Shown: in pieces, positions 1 through 8,946 of the stretch
Position numbering within the stretch: position 1 is the first letter of the stretch
How the letters are laid out: every line of letters starts with the position of its first letter
Notes under the pieces: generated by a model
Seen by the model: the letters and a program-made list of their open reading frames with translations, nothing else
Database searches by the model: none
Told to the model about the DNA's origin: nothing
Source of the DNA: Legionella sp. PC997
GTDB taxonomy: Bacteria; Pseudomonadota; Gammaproteobacteria; Legionellales; Legionellaceae
DNA: 64,000 nt
Assembly (NCBI RefSeq): GCF_014109825.1
Contig: NZ_CP059576.1
Location: forward strand, 1,225,001 to 1,289,000
Direction of reading: 5' to 3'
Program-made: the position numbers and the translations under genes

Positions 1-1
1 T

Positions 2-238
2 AAGAAAAAACAGTCCCAAATATTTGGTTCGGTATCAGTAATTCGCGATTCAGGGGTGAATAGTACCCAGGTTGGAGCAATTTATACTGTGGGCAAGTTG
101 TCTTGGTGGTTAAGTATGAAACTATTTTTTAAAAATCATTTGGTTTTTTTAGCTATTCTTACCATATTAGCCGTGCTAACAGTTACCCTGCAGTTATGGG
201 ATGCGCTTCCGTTTTTTAGAAAGAACAAGCGAGAATAG
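2..238 (+). CDS. C-terminal end of a membrane protein, possibly BcsB-like (partial)
   Basis: The reading frame is open from the window edge to the stop at 238, so this is the tail of a gene that begins upstream. A GTG at 56 lies in frame but need not be a start. The last about 50 residues are a polar stretch with paired Trp (LSWW), one long hydrophobic segment (about 25 residues) and a short basic tail (FFRKNKRE). BcsB-type cellulose-synthase regulatory subunits end this way, with a single membrane anchor after a short amphipathic segment. The GH16-type glucanase that follows fits a polysaccharide-export locus. The BcsB assignment is inference from the tail only. Confidence 0.4.
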   Translation, partial: KKKQSQIFGSVSVIRDSGVNSTQVGAIYTVGKLSWWLSMKLFFKNHLVFLAILTILAVLTVTLQLWDALPFFRKNKRE

Positions 239-274
239 CTTTTGTGGTCTTAATTATTTTTTGGACTACTCCGG

Positions 275-1162
275 ATGAATAAAGAAATAAAAATTATTTT
301 GGGGATGTTCTTTTTAGGATGGAGTAATACTTACTCAAAAGCAGTGGATATTATTCAGAATCAAAAGTCGCCGATTTTATTGGATAAAAAAATATTGTGT
401 CCAAATCAAGATCGAAAAGGAGATTGTGACTCAGCTATACCTCAGAGATCTGTAAATTGCAAACAACCCTTATTTTTTTCGAATTTAACGTGGTGCGCTC
501 GAGATGGTTTTGGGAGCCCTGGTCCAAATTTGTGGTCGAGTAATAATGTATGGGTTGATTCAAAGGGCTGGTTACATTTAAAGATTATACACAATCAGGG
601 TAAATGGAGTTGTGCTGAATTATACACCACAACTTCTTTGGGGTTCGGAGAATATTGGTTTTATATCGTAGGGCAAGTTGACCAATTAGATCCTAATGTA
701 ATTTTTGGATTATTCAATTATCCACCGAAAGATACTGAACCTGCTGGAACTAATGAAATTGATATTGAATTTTCCAAATGGGGAATAAAAAGTACTGCTG
801 CGTCTAATAGTTCTTATACGGTTTGGCCTTCCATAGCTGAACTCAATAAAACCACATTAAGCTATACATTGAAATTAAATGGAAATTATTCAACTCATGG
901 CTTTATATGGAGCAAGAATAGGATTTATTATCAAAGTGGTAACGGTCACTATGAAGATTACCGTTACCCAATACAAAATTGGGTCTTCTCACCACCGGAT
1001 CCAACAAAGTATATTCCTCAAAAACCTTTACCAGTACATATTAATTTATGGCTAAATAATGGGGAACCTCCTACAAATGGAAAAGAAGTCGAACTGATTG
1101 TGAAAGAGTTTTGTTATAAATCCATAGATGGACAAGCGAATTGTAAAAATAATAATCAATAA
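275..1162 (+). CDS. Secreted glycoside hydrolase family 16-like beta-glucanase
   Basis: 295 residues with an N-terminal signal-like segment (about residues 1-23). The core contains EIDIEF near residue 164, which is the GH16 catalytic signature E-[ILV]-D-x-E, where the two Glu are nucleophile and acid/base. It is preceded by the GEYWF and IFGLFNYP strands typical of the concanavalin-like sandwich. The C-terminal region is rich in Trp, Tyr and Pro. The likely role is hydrolysis of a beta-1,3/1,4-glucan in the periplasm or outside the cell. It starts 36 bases after a BcsB-like tail and is probably co-transcribed, so it may edit a polymer made by that system. Exact substrate unknown. Confidence 0.75.
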   Translation: MNKEIKIILGMFFLGWSNTYSKAVDIIQNQKSPILLDKKILCPNQDRKGDCDSAIPQRSVNCKQPLFFSNLTWCARDGFGSPGPNLWSSNNVWVDSKGWLHLKIIHNQGKWSCAELYTTTSLGFGEYWFYIVGQVDQLDPNVIFGLFNYPPKDTEPAGTNEIDIEFSKWGIKSTAASNSSYTVWPSIAELNKTTLSYTLKLNGNYSTHGFIWSKNRIYYQSGNGHYEDYRYPIQNWVFSPPDPTKYIPQKPLPVHINLWLNNGEPPTNGKEVELIVKEFCYKSIDGQANCKNNNQ

Positions 1163-1174
1163 AATAAAAATATC

Positions 1175-2995
1175 TTATTCCTTATATCCATTTAATGCTT
1201 TAAGGAACTGACTTCCATAATGAGCCAACTTATGTTGACCCACACCGGGTACTGCGAGTAGCTGTTCTAGGTTTTTAGGTCTTATTTCTGTCATTGCGTG
1301 CAAGGTTGCATCACTGAAGATCATAAATGGTGGCTTGTTTTCTTCATCGGCTAATTCACGTCGTAATAAACGCAGCAATTCAAATAGAGGACTCTTTGTG
1401 ACTTGAATAGAACGTCGTTCTTTGGCTTTCTTTTTACTGCCCTGAAAATCATTATTAGGGATGGTTAGTGCTATTTTTTCTTCGCCTTTAAGTAAAGGAA
1501 TAGCCTTGGGTGTTAATTTAAGAACTTGAAACTGATTTATATCTTGTAGGCAATATTCTTTATGGATGAGTTGCCAGGCTAATTGTTTCCAGTAGTGGGC
1601 TGATTTATCTTTACCAATGCCAAAAGTACTAAGCTGCTCATGACCATTTTGTTTAATTTTATCTGAAGAACTACCACGCAATACATCTATCGTATAGGTT
1701 AAACCATAATTTTGTCGTAATCGATAAATACAGGATAAAAATTTTTGCGCATCTTCTGTAGCATCAGCAGTTATTGGTGGATTATCACAAACATCACAAT
1801 GCCGACATTCAGTGTCACAGAGCTCATCAAAATAGTGTAATAAAATTTGGCGACGGCAATGAGATGCTTCAGCAAAAGCAAGCATATGGTTAAGCTTATT
1901 GGTTTCAACTCGTTTTTGTTCGTCAAGTGGGTTATTCATGATCCAGGAACGTAGTCTAGCGCTATCCGCTGCGTCATAGAGTAAAAGTGCTTGAGCGGGT
2001 AAACCATCACGCCCAGCCCGTCCCGTTTCTTGATAATACCCTTCAATATTTTTAGGTAGATCGTGATGCACTACGAAACGAACATTAGGCTTATCGATAC
2101 CCATCCCAAAAGCGAGGGTAGCAACAACGATATCGATGCGATCATATCGGAATAAAGTTTGTACTTCCCGACGTTCATTATGAGTAAGTCCTGCATGGTA
2201 TGCTCGGGCTTTGAATCCCATCTTTTGTAGTTTTTGAGCCAGCTGTTCTACCCCGGTACGTGTGCCACAATAAATAATTCCAGATTGTTGTTCTACAGTC
2301 TGTAAAAATTGATTTAATTGTTTCGCCGCATTAGTCTTAGGAATAACCTTGTAATGGATATTAGGTCGGTTAAATGAAGCAATGTATTTTTTTGGGGAAT
2401 AATTTAACCTATCTACAATATCTTTGCGTGTTTGTTTATCTGCTGTCGCAGTTAAGGCAATAATTGGAATATTAGGAAAATGGTTTTTTAAAATACCTAA
2501 AGCAGAATATTCGGGCCGAAAATCATGCCCCCATTGAGAGATGCAATGGGCTTCATCAATGGCAAAAAGTGCGATATGGCAATCACTTAATCGCTCCAGA
2601 AATGAGGAGCTAATCAAGCGCTCAGGAGCAATGTACAGTAAATCCAATTCATCTTGGTGTAATTGAGTTAATACGTTTTTTGCTTCTTCACTGGTTAAAG
2701 AGGAATTATAATAAGCGGCACGAATTCCCTGTAATCTGAGCGCAGTGACCTGATCTTCCATTAACGCAATTAATGGAGAAACAACAATGCCTACGCCCGG
2801 TCTTACTAGGGCAGGTATCTGATAACACAGAGATTTCCCCCCGCCGGTAGGCATTAAAACAAGCACGTCTTGGCCAGCAATAACATCATTAATAATGTCT
2901 TCTTGTGGTGTTCTGAACGTGTCAAAACCAAAGTATTCTTTGAGTACAGCAAGTGGATTTTTATTGCGAGTTACAGGTGCTGCAAGAGTTTCCAT
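1175..2995 (-). CDS. recQ: ATP-dependent DNA helicase RecQ
   Basis: 606 residues, the normal length for bacterial RecQ. Visible in order: motif 0 with FRTPQ (residues 27-31), Walker A TGGGKS (50-55), DEAH box (147-150) followed by the aromatic-rich loop CISQWGHDFRP, motifs V and VI with GYYQETGRAGRDG, the RecQ zinc-binding Cys cluster (CRRQ then CxxxCxxC), a winged-helix region, and a C-terminal HRDC domain that includes LLAVPGVG. It unwinds DNA 3' to 5' in recombination and fork repair. It runs toward the GH16 gene, with stops 12 bases apart. No catalytic residue appears to be missing. Confidence 0.97.
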   Translation of the reverse strand: METLAAPVTRNKNPLAVLKEYFGFDTFRTPQEDIINDVIAGQDVLVLMPTGGGKSLCYQIPALVRPGVGIVVSPLIALMEDQVTALRLQGIRAAYYNSSLTSEEAKNVLTQLHQDELDLLYIAPERLISSSFLERLSDCHIALFAIDEAHCISQWGHDFRPEYSALGILKNHFPNIPIIALTATADKQTRKDIVDRLNYSPKKYIASFNRPNIHYKVIPKTNAAKQLNQFLQTVEQQSGIIYCGTRTGVEQLAQKLQKMGFKARAYHAGLTHNERREVQTLFRYDRIDIVVATLAFGMGIDKPNVRFVVHHDLPKNIEGYYQETGRAGRDGLPAQALLLYDAADSARLRSWIMNNPLDEQKRVETNKLNHMLAFAEASHCRRQILLHYFDELCDTECRHCDVCDNPPITADATEDAQKFLSCIYRLRQNYGLTYTIDVLRGSSSDKIKQNGHEQLSTFGIGKDKSAHYWKQLAWQLIHKEYCLQDINQFQVLKLTPKAIPLLKGEEKIALTIPNNDFQGSKKKAKERRSIQVTKSPLFELLRLLRRELADEENKPPFMIFSDATLHAMTEIRPKNLEQLLAVPGVGQHKLAHYGSQFLKALNGYKE

Positions 2996-3104
2996 TGTTT
3001 ATTCTTATTTTTTTCAAGGATGCAGAAAATTTGCCATCATATCATTATCCTTCAAAAAGCTGTAGGCTTCATTTTTAACCTGAAGTTTAAAGCTTTTCTA
3101 TGGA

Positions 3105-3659
3105 TTAAGGCTTGGATATAAAAGCATTATCTTTGATATAAAAGCGTAGTAATTTTTTTGCCCAATCTTTTGCATAGTGGACTCCAATTCTTGGTTTTTC
3201 TACAATAATAAAGGGCTCTTGATTCTCTGCTTTGGCGATGTAGAAGGTATCACTGGTTAGATCCTGCTGGTTGAGGTGTTTATCTATATGCATTGCCCTT
3301 GAAAGTAACCCAGGGCCTTGAGTTCGACCTTGGATGTTTTTGATGGGTTCGATAGCGCGCAACAATATTGCCGACCCAATTCCTTCAGCTTCAGTAACGA
3401 TATTAGTGCAGTAATACATGCCATAAATTAAGTAGATGTAAGCGTAACCAGCAGGCCCATACATGACTTTTGTTCTTTGCGTAATACCCTTAGAAGAGTG
3501 AGAGGCCAGATCGTGTTCCCCAAGGTATGCTTCAACCTCAACGATCCTTCCGACGTATTCCACTCCTGCATGATTGTGAATAATGTATTTGCCTAAAAGT
3601 TCTTTGGCAACAATAATAGTATCTCGTTCATAAAATGTTTTGGGTAATTTTCGAAACAT
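3105..3659 (-). CDS. Putative 3-methyladenine DNA glycosylase (AAG/MPG family)
   Basis: 184 residues from the ATG at 3659; an upstream in-frame ATT codon is a less likely start. The family fold is seen in ELLGKY, the EVEAYLGEHDLASH segment (the Glu is the general base and the Ala-x-His segment is part of the active site), RTKVMYGPAGYAYIYLIYGMYYC and LLRAIEP. It should excise alkylated purines such as 3-methyladenine. The gene is divergent from the acyl-CoA dehydrogenase gene, with a 70-base shared upstream region. Confidence 0.93.
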   Translation of the reverse strand: MFRKLPKTFYERDTIIVAKELLGKYIIHNHAGVEYVGRIVEVEAYLGEHDLASHSSKGITQRTKVMYGPAGYAYIYLIYGMYYCTNIVTEAEGIGSAILLRAIEPIKNIQGRTQGPGLLSRAMHIDKHLNQQDLTSDTFYIAKAENQEPFIIVEKPRIGVHYAKDWAKKLLRFYIKDNAFISKP

Positions 3660-3729
3660 ATATCTTTCACGGAAGATAAAAATTCGCAATAATAACAATA
3701 TATTTGAATAAATTCTCTAAGGACAGTTT

Positions 3730-4884
3730 ATGGATTTTGAATTCACAGCAGAGCATTTAGCTTTTCGGGAAATGGCAGCTGACTTTGCACGCGACAAATT
3801 AGCTCCTATGGCCGACAATTGGGATGAGCATCATTATTTTCCAGTTGAGGTCTTACGTGAAGCCGCCAAATTAGGAATGGCAGGGATGATGGCACGTGAG
3901 GATATTGGTGGATCTCAATTGACGCGTTTGGACTCGGCATTATTGTTCGAACAATTAGCAACAGGATGTATTAGTACCAGTGCTTACCTTTCTATTCATA
4001 ACATGGTTACCTCTTTAGTTGATCGATATGCCGATTCTGAGTTAAGAAAAAAATGGGGACCTAAATTAACCTCTATGGAAGTTATTGGCAGTTATTGTTT
4101 GACTGAACCTGAATCAGGTTCTGATGCGGCTTCTTTAAAGACTAAAGCTGTAAAGGATGGGGATCATTACATTCTTAATGGTTCTAAGGCTTTTATTTCA
4201 GGAGGTTCAGTCAGTGATGTTTATTTATGTATGGTTCGAACAGGTGATGAATCGCATCATGGAATAAGTTGCTTGTTGATTGAAAAAAACACTTCTGGAT
4301 TGAGCTTTGGTAAATTAGAACAAAAAATGGGTTGGAATAGTCAACCTACTTGCATGGTATATTTTGAAAATTGTCGGGTACCTGTCGCCAATCGTGTTGG
4401 TGACGAAGGAATGGGATTTAAAATTGCCTTGAATGCTTTAAATGGAGGGCGGATTAATATTGCTTCCTGTTCTTTAGGAGGGGCCCTTGCCTGTTTACGG
4501 TTAACGCAAAGCTATATGCAGGAGCGTAAACAATTTGGTAAGCCACTTACCGAGATGCAAGCATTGCGATTTTATTTTGCTGATATGTTGACAGATTATG
4601 AAGCGGCACGCTTGATGGTTTATCGAGCAGCCAGTGCCATGGATAAAAATGATCCTCAAGTTCCTATATATTGTGCTATGGCCAAACGATTGGCTACGGA
4701 TGTGGCATTTCGCATTTGTGACAAGGCAATGCAAATTCATGGTGGCTATGGCTATTTACGTGATTATAAGATAGAGCGAATATTCAGGGATTTAAGAGTG
4801 CACCAGATTCTTGAAGGGACGAACGAAATTATGCGGGAAATTGTAGCCAAGGCAACTTTGGATGAGGAGCACATTTTGTGCTGA
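3730..4884 (+). CDS. Acyl-CoA dehydrogenase, probably isobutyryl-CoA dehydrogenase
   Basis: 384 residues. It has the usual acyl-CoA dehydrogenase layout: alpha domain, beta domain with YCLTEPESGSD and FISGG, and a C-terminal helical domain with QIHGGYGYLRDYKIERIFRD and ILEGTNEIMR. The Glu of LEGT is the expected catalytic base. Gammaproteobacterial isobutyryl-CoA dehydrogenases match this length. The next two genes encode the following valine steps, which supports this substrate over a general short-chain role. AAGGA at 3719-3723 is well placed for the ATG. Confidence 0.9.
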   Translation: MDFEFTAEHLAFREMAADFARDKLAPMADNWDEHHYFPVEVLREAAKLGMAGMMAREDIGGSQLTRLDSALLFEQLATGCISTSAYLSIHNMVTSLVDRYADSELRKKWGPKLTSMEVIGSYCLTEPESGSDAASLKTKAVKDGDHYILNGSKAFISGGSVSDVYLCMVRTGDESHHGISCLLIEKNTSGLSFGKLEQKMGWNSQPTCMVYFENCRVPVANRVGDEGMGFKIALNALNGGRINIASCSLGGALACLRLTQSYMQERKQFGKPLTEMQALRFYFADMLTDYEAARLMVYRAASAMDKNDPQVPIYCAMAKRLATDVAFRICDKAMQIHGGYGYLRDYKIERIFRDLRVHQILEGTNEIMREIVAKATLDEEHILC

Positions 4885-4935
4885 TTGTGTGGTAGTAATT
4901 TGGCTGCGTTATGTTCAATAGCAAGGAGTAAATAA

Positions 4936-5712
4936 ATGAATTTAATTGAACAAGATTTGGATAGTCAGGGAATTTTAACGTTAACTTTAAATCGACCTGA
5001 GAAGTTAAATGCTTTAAGTTCCGAAGTATTAGATGCTTTAGAAGAATTATTTCATTATGCAAAAACAAATCCCAAAGTTAAGGCATTGATGATCACGGGT
5101 AATGGTAAAGCATTTTGTGCGGGTGCAGATATTAACCGCTTGGCTGAATGTACCGCTCAAACAGGATATGAATTTGCATGTCGAGGACAAGAAGTGTTTC
5201 GACTTTTGGAAACTTTGGGTAAACCTTCATTGGCAGCGGTAAATGGCTTTTCATTCGGTGGGGGCTGCGAATTAGCTATTTCTGCAACATTAAGAATTGC
5301 TTCCACAAAAGCCCAATTTGGTCAGCCTGAAGTAAAGCTGGGGGTGATTCCTGGTTATGGGGGCACGCAACGATTAGCGCGTTTAATTGGTAAGGGACGT
5401 GCGCTCGACTTATGTTTAACTGGGCGATTTATTAATGCAGAAACGGCGCTCCATTGGGGATTGGTTAGTGAGGTTGTTGAACCAGAAGCTTTGTTAGAAC
5501 GCGGTAAAATATTATTGCAGGGAATATTGAGTATGGCGCCGCTTGCTGTAGCGAGCATAATTGAAGTTATTGATCACGGTTATGATTTGTCTTTATCTGA
5601 TGCTTTACATCTAGAAGCAATACATTTCGCAAAAGTATGTGCTTCTGAAGACAAGCGAGAGGGAGTTGTGGCATTTCTAGATAAACGAGTTGCTCAGTTC
5701 AAAGGAAAATAA
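4936..5712 (+). CDS. Enoyl-CoA hydratase/crotonase family
   Basis: 258 residues with the crotonase fold. Oxyanion-hole segment GNGKAFCAGADI near residue 55, GGGCELA with the first catalytic Glu, and FGQPEVKLGVIPGYGGTQR with the second catalytic Glu are all present, so hydratase activity is expected. Position between an acyl-CoA dehydrogenase and a 3-hydroxyisobutyryl-CoA hydrolase suggests hydration of methacrylyl-CoA in valine breakdown. An AAGGAG site lies before the ATG. The gap to the next gene is 2 bases, so translation is probably coupled. Confidence 0.93.
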   Translation: MNLIEQDLDSQGILTLTLNRPEKLNALSSEVLDALEELFHYAKTNPKVKALMITGNGKAFCAGADINRLAECTAQTGYEFACRGQEVFRLLETLGKPSLAAVNGFSFGGGCELAISATLRIASTKAQFGQPEVKLGVIPGYGGTQRLARLIGKGRALDLCLTGRFINAETALHWGLVSEVVEPEALLERGKILLQGILSMAPLAVASIIEVIDHGYDLSLSDALHLEAIHFAKVCASEDKREGVVAFLDKRVAQFKGK

Positions 5713-5714
5713 TC

Positions 5715-6767
5715 ATGACTGATGAAGTACTTTTTAATCAAGAGGGTTCATTAGGAGTCATTACATTAAATAGACCCAACGCATTGAATGCATTGACTTT
5801 AAATATGATTCTTAATATCCAAAGACAATTGAGTTTGTGGAAGGAAGATGACGCTATCCATGCAGTCGTAGTGCGAGCAGTTCCTGGGAATGCTTTTTGT
5901 GCGGGAGGTGATATCCGCTCACTTTATTTTTCCGGGCAAGTTAATGATGCGGAACAAATGCAATTTTTTTGGCACGAATACCGTTTAAATCATTTTATTC
6001 ATCATTTAGGTAAACCGTATATTTCGTTAATTGATGGGATGGTGATGGGCGGGGGAGTAGGTATTTCCATGCATGGAAGCCACCCCATAGCCAGTGAGCG
6101 ATTCGTATTCGCTATGCCGGAGACCGGCATTGGTTTCTTTCCCGATATTGGTGCAAGTTATTTATTAACTCGATGCCCCGGATCTTTGGGTATTTATTTG
6201 GGGTTAACGGGTAATCGCTTGAGCTCGCATGATGCCATGAAAGCAGGATTAGTTAAAAAAATAATATCTTCGGAACAAATGCCTGCTTTGTATGATGCAT
6301 TAATGAACGAAGATTTATCAAAAGATCCTATGGAGCAAGTCAATCGATGTATGCAAGCCTTCACTAGTACATCTTCTACGGAGGAAGTAAGCCAAATTAA
6401 ACCTTCAATTGATGTATGTTTTGCGCATCCAACAGTTGAAATGATCCGCGAGTCATTACAAAGTGCTAATACAGTATGGGCAGAGTCAGTTGATAATACT
6501 TTGGCACAGAAATCTCCTTTGAGTCTTAAAGTGACGCTAGCGCAATTACACAAAGCGAGGGGAATGTCTTTAGCACAATGTTTAAAAATGGATTATGACA
6601 TGGTCAGTCATTTTATGCATGGCCATGATTTTTATGAAGGAGTTAGAGCTTTACTAATAGATAAAGATAAGAGTCCTCAATGGCATCCGACCCGTTTGGA
6701 TTTGGTTTCAGAGCAAATGGTTCAGAACTATTTTGAACGCTCTCATCCTGGATTGGAATTAATATAG
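5715..6767 (+). CDS. 3-hydroxyisobutyryl-CoA hydrolase (HIBCH-like)
   Basis: 350 residues, longer than a plain enoyl-CoA hydratase and typical of the hydrolase subgroup. Diagnostic segments are GNAFCAGGDIRSLY, MVMGGGVGISMHG and FAMPETGIGFFPDIGASY, where conserved Glu and Asp form the hydrolase active site. The C-terminal extension with SLKVTLAQL and the DYDM stretch is also family-typical. The product, free 3-hydroxyisobutyrate, would go to MmsB, and then MmsA; neither is present in this window. Confidence 0.93.
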   Translation: MTDEVLFNQEGSLGVITLNRPNALNALTLNMILNIQRQLSLWKEDDAIHAVVVRAVPGNAFCAGGDIRSLYFSGQVNDAEQMQFFWHEYRLNHFIHHLGKPYISLIDGMVMGGGVGISMHGSHPIASERFVFAMPETGIGFFPDIGASYLLTRCPGSLGIYLGLTGNRLSSHDAMKAGLVKKIISSEQMPALYDALMNEDLSKDPMEQVNRCMQAFTSTSSTEEVSQIKPSIDVCFAHPTVEMIRESLQSANTVWAESVDNTLAQKSPLSLKVTLAQLHKARGMSLAQCLKMDYDMVSHFMHGHDFYEGVRALLIDKDKSPQWHPTRLDLVSEQMVQNYFERSHPGLELI

Positions 6768-6790
6768 AACTTACCGTTTATGTTTGAAAT

Positions 6791-6826
6791 TGGTGTTGTA
6801 ATTGAAATTGACAACACCATCTTTGA
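6791..6826 (+). terminator. Stem-loop after the valine cassette
   Basis: A 9-base perfect stem (6791-6799 with 6811-6819, core GGTGTTGT) and an 11-base loop lie 24 bases after the hydrolase stop and are followed by a short T-containing run. Probable rho-independent terminator of the three-gene operon; the T tract is weak. Confidence 0.5.
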
Positions 6827-6859
6827 GTTATTCATTAAAATAAGTATGAGGATATGGAA

Positions 6860-7054
6860 TCAAAAATGCATTTTTGTAGTACTTGAGGAATGTTCTTGCT
6901 CTAGGGAGACAGATTTATTTTCTTGATTTTCTTTGTTTTTATCATTCATCGTGGTGAGTTTATAAACTGAAGAACCAACCGCTGCGGCTGCAATAGAATA
7001 GCCTGTAGTTTCAAAAGCGGCTTTAACTGGCGCAACAAAAAATCGTGACATCAT
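6860..7054 (-). CDS. Small hypothetical protein
   Basis: 64 residues from the ATG at 7054, chosen because an AAGGA lies at proper spacing; a TTG at 7060 is in frame. The N-terminal half is hydrophobic and Ala-rich (about residues 8-33) and the C-terminal half is hydrophilic (DKNKENQENKS). No family recognised. It may be a small membrane-associated protein. Confidence 0.5.
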   Translation of the reverse strand: MMSRFFVAPVKAAFETTGYSIAAAAVGSSVYKLTTMNDKNKENQENKSVSLEQEHSSSTTKMHF

Positions 7055-7192
7055 TTTCAATCCTTTTAATAACGTTAAATACTGTAGAATGCCCTAAAAT
7101 TGCACACTACAGCATTTATCATACACTATTTTTGCACATAACAAACCATTTTTTGAAAATTAAATGATTTGTTATGTAATAGATGTCGCTCA

Positions 7193-8638
7193 TTAATTTA
7201 ATTTAGAACCTTTGTTTTGCTCTTTTTCATTGCTTTGCTCTTCAACGACTTCTTCAATTCGAGGTGTTGATCCCTTGGTCGCAAACATAGTATGTCTTGA
7301 TTTTCCAGGTGATGGTTGGTAATCCTCTGGAACCACTTTTTTCAATGGTTCAGGTCCCATAGTTTCACCTACACTAGAAACAATACCAAATATGGCGGCA
7401 GTTAAGCACATGCGCATCGGTACTTGTTTCAAAGCCATCGATCCAAAGGATTTCAATGAAGTTTTTGGATCGTTTAAGAAGCAATAAAATAGTTCTTTGG
7501 TTATTTTAAAGGTGCTCGCATTGTGGAGGCGTCCATCAGGTGTAACCTTAGATTGCAGGAGTAAGTAATCTTTATATACTGTTGGGACATACGCACAACC
7601 GCCTGCAACGGCCCCCGCGGCTGCTCCGCTTATAAGATGTCCCTTACCACCTTCAAACTGTAGTTTTTTGGCAATTTTGTCTTCAAGAACACATAAAGCC
7701 GTAAAGTTAATCAACCCCGATCCATATCTTGGTATAAATCCCCCCGACATTAAACTCCACGCGTTATGAGGGGTTTTCCATTTAAAGTTTTCAGGAAGAA
7801 TGTTACCTTTTCTCAACGTAGATAAAGACTCGGATATTTGGGTAACCAGAAGCTCGCCAAGTGCCATAGGCCCAATATAACGCCAAGTCGCTCCTGAATA
7901 TTTCTTCCCCTCTTCTTGTAGAGTTCCCTCATCCTTTAGAAGATTTTCTTCTACAGGCTTGCTGCCCCCTTTAGCACTGGAAACATAGCCACTTCGAATT
8001 ACTGATCCCGAAAGAGAAGCTGAAGTGCCTGCATACATTGCATTGAAGAATCCCAGAACTCCACCTTGGTAAGGAGGAATCATCGTACCGTTCTTGGTTA
8101 AGCTAACTAACATTGTTTTTATCGGACTTTGAACAAATACAATACTAAAACTGGTGAACAATGCAACAGTTGAGAAATTCAGTCCATTCCAAACTTGTGT
8201 GTGGATCTGATCCATTGAGGGCATCCATTTTGGAAAATCAGGCCCTTTTTTCCCTGGAGGTGGAACCATGGGAGATGCAACAACTGGTGTGGTTGCGTGC
8301 GTAGATGTTTTCGCCGTTTTTGCTTGCATATTAAACTTTACTACATCCATTGGGGTAGTAAACCACGCAGTGGGGTACAAGGTTGAGAACCATTTTGTGG
8401 TCACCATCTGTCCGGATTTGGAGGCTTTTATTTGTTCTCTTATAAAATTCATGGGTGTGGGAAGCCATGAATAGTTTCCCATATTTGGAAGATTCAATAT
8501 TGGAAACGCAGGAGCTTTCCCATTTTTTACGTCTTGCATTCTTTGCTTTATCAAATCCATTGGTGCCAACGTACTCCATATAGATGGAACTATGGTTTGC
8601 CTAGATTTTGTATTTGAAGTTTCTCTTTTAGTCTGCAT
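7193..8638 (-). CDS. Mitochondrial-carrier-like protein, effector candidate
   Basis: 481 residues. Residues about 150-450 contain several hydrophobic segments and Gly-rich pieces like GHLISGAAAGAVAGG and YGSGLINF, reminiscent of mitochondrial carrier (SLC25) repeats but divergent. The first 110 residues carry three copies of the carrier signature P-x-[DN]-x-x-[KR] only about 35 residues apart (Pro26, Pro62, Pro96), each preceded by an aromatic-rich stretch, outside any obvious membrane segment. The C-terminus is hydrophilic and Glu-rich (EEVVEEQSNEKEQ), as in Dot/Icm substrates. Legionella is known to deliver carrier-like proteins (LncP) to mitochondria. Function here is inference. Confidence 0.6.
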   Translation of the reverse strand: MQTKRETSNTKSRQTIVPSIWSTLAPMDLIKQRMQDVKNGKAPAFPILNLPNMGNYSWLPTPMNFIREQIKASKSGQMVTTKWFSTLYPTAWFTTPMDVVKFNMQAKTAKTSTHATTPVVASPMVPPPGKKGPDFPKWMPSMDQIHTQVWNGLNFSTVALFTSFSIVFVQSPIKTMLVSLTKNGTMIPPYQGGVLGFFNAMYAGTSASLSGSVIRSGYVSSAKGGSKPVEENLLKDEGTLQEEGKKYSGATWRYIGPMALGELLVTQISESLSTLRKGNILPENFKWKTPHNAWSLMSGGFIPRYGSGLINFTALCVLEDKIAKKLQFEGGKGHLISGAAAGAVAGGCAYVPTVYKDYLLLQSKVTPDGRLHNASTFKITKELFYCFLNDPKTSLKSFGSMALKQVPMRMCLTAAIFGIVSSVGETMGPEPLKKVVPEDYQPSPGKSRHTMFATKGSTPRIEEVVEEQSNEKEQNKGSKLN

Positions 8639-8781
8639 AGCTATATCTTATATTAATTGTTGAATTTGAATTCGTATTATACGGATCAAAAATTAACTGA
8701 ACCTTAACAAAATTGATTAATTAGAATAAAATCAATTCTCAGGGTTCATTTTGTGGGCACTCGGGTATTTGAATGAAACAA

Positions 8782-8835
8782 AACCTCCCGTAAATCGTTT
8801 TTTTATAAGATAAAATTGTATATTTACAGGAGGTT
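8782..8835. repeat. Inverted repeat containing AGGAGG and its complement
   Basis: Within the 308-base gap between the carrier-like gene and the next gene, arms at 8782-8795 and 8822-8835 are complementary at 13 of 14 bases. One arm carries CCTCC, the other AGGAGG. The loop is 26 bases and contains a T run. No start codon follows AGGAGG closely, so this is more likely a terminator or transcript structure than a translated site. Confidence 0.5.
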
Positions 8836-8946
8836 ACTAAGATAGATATCGGTTAGTGCCGAAGAAAAGCACAATGATGATAGAAAAAAATTACTATTTA
8901 AACTTCTAAATTTTTAAAATTCAAACGAACAATTAGAAACATGGGG

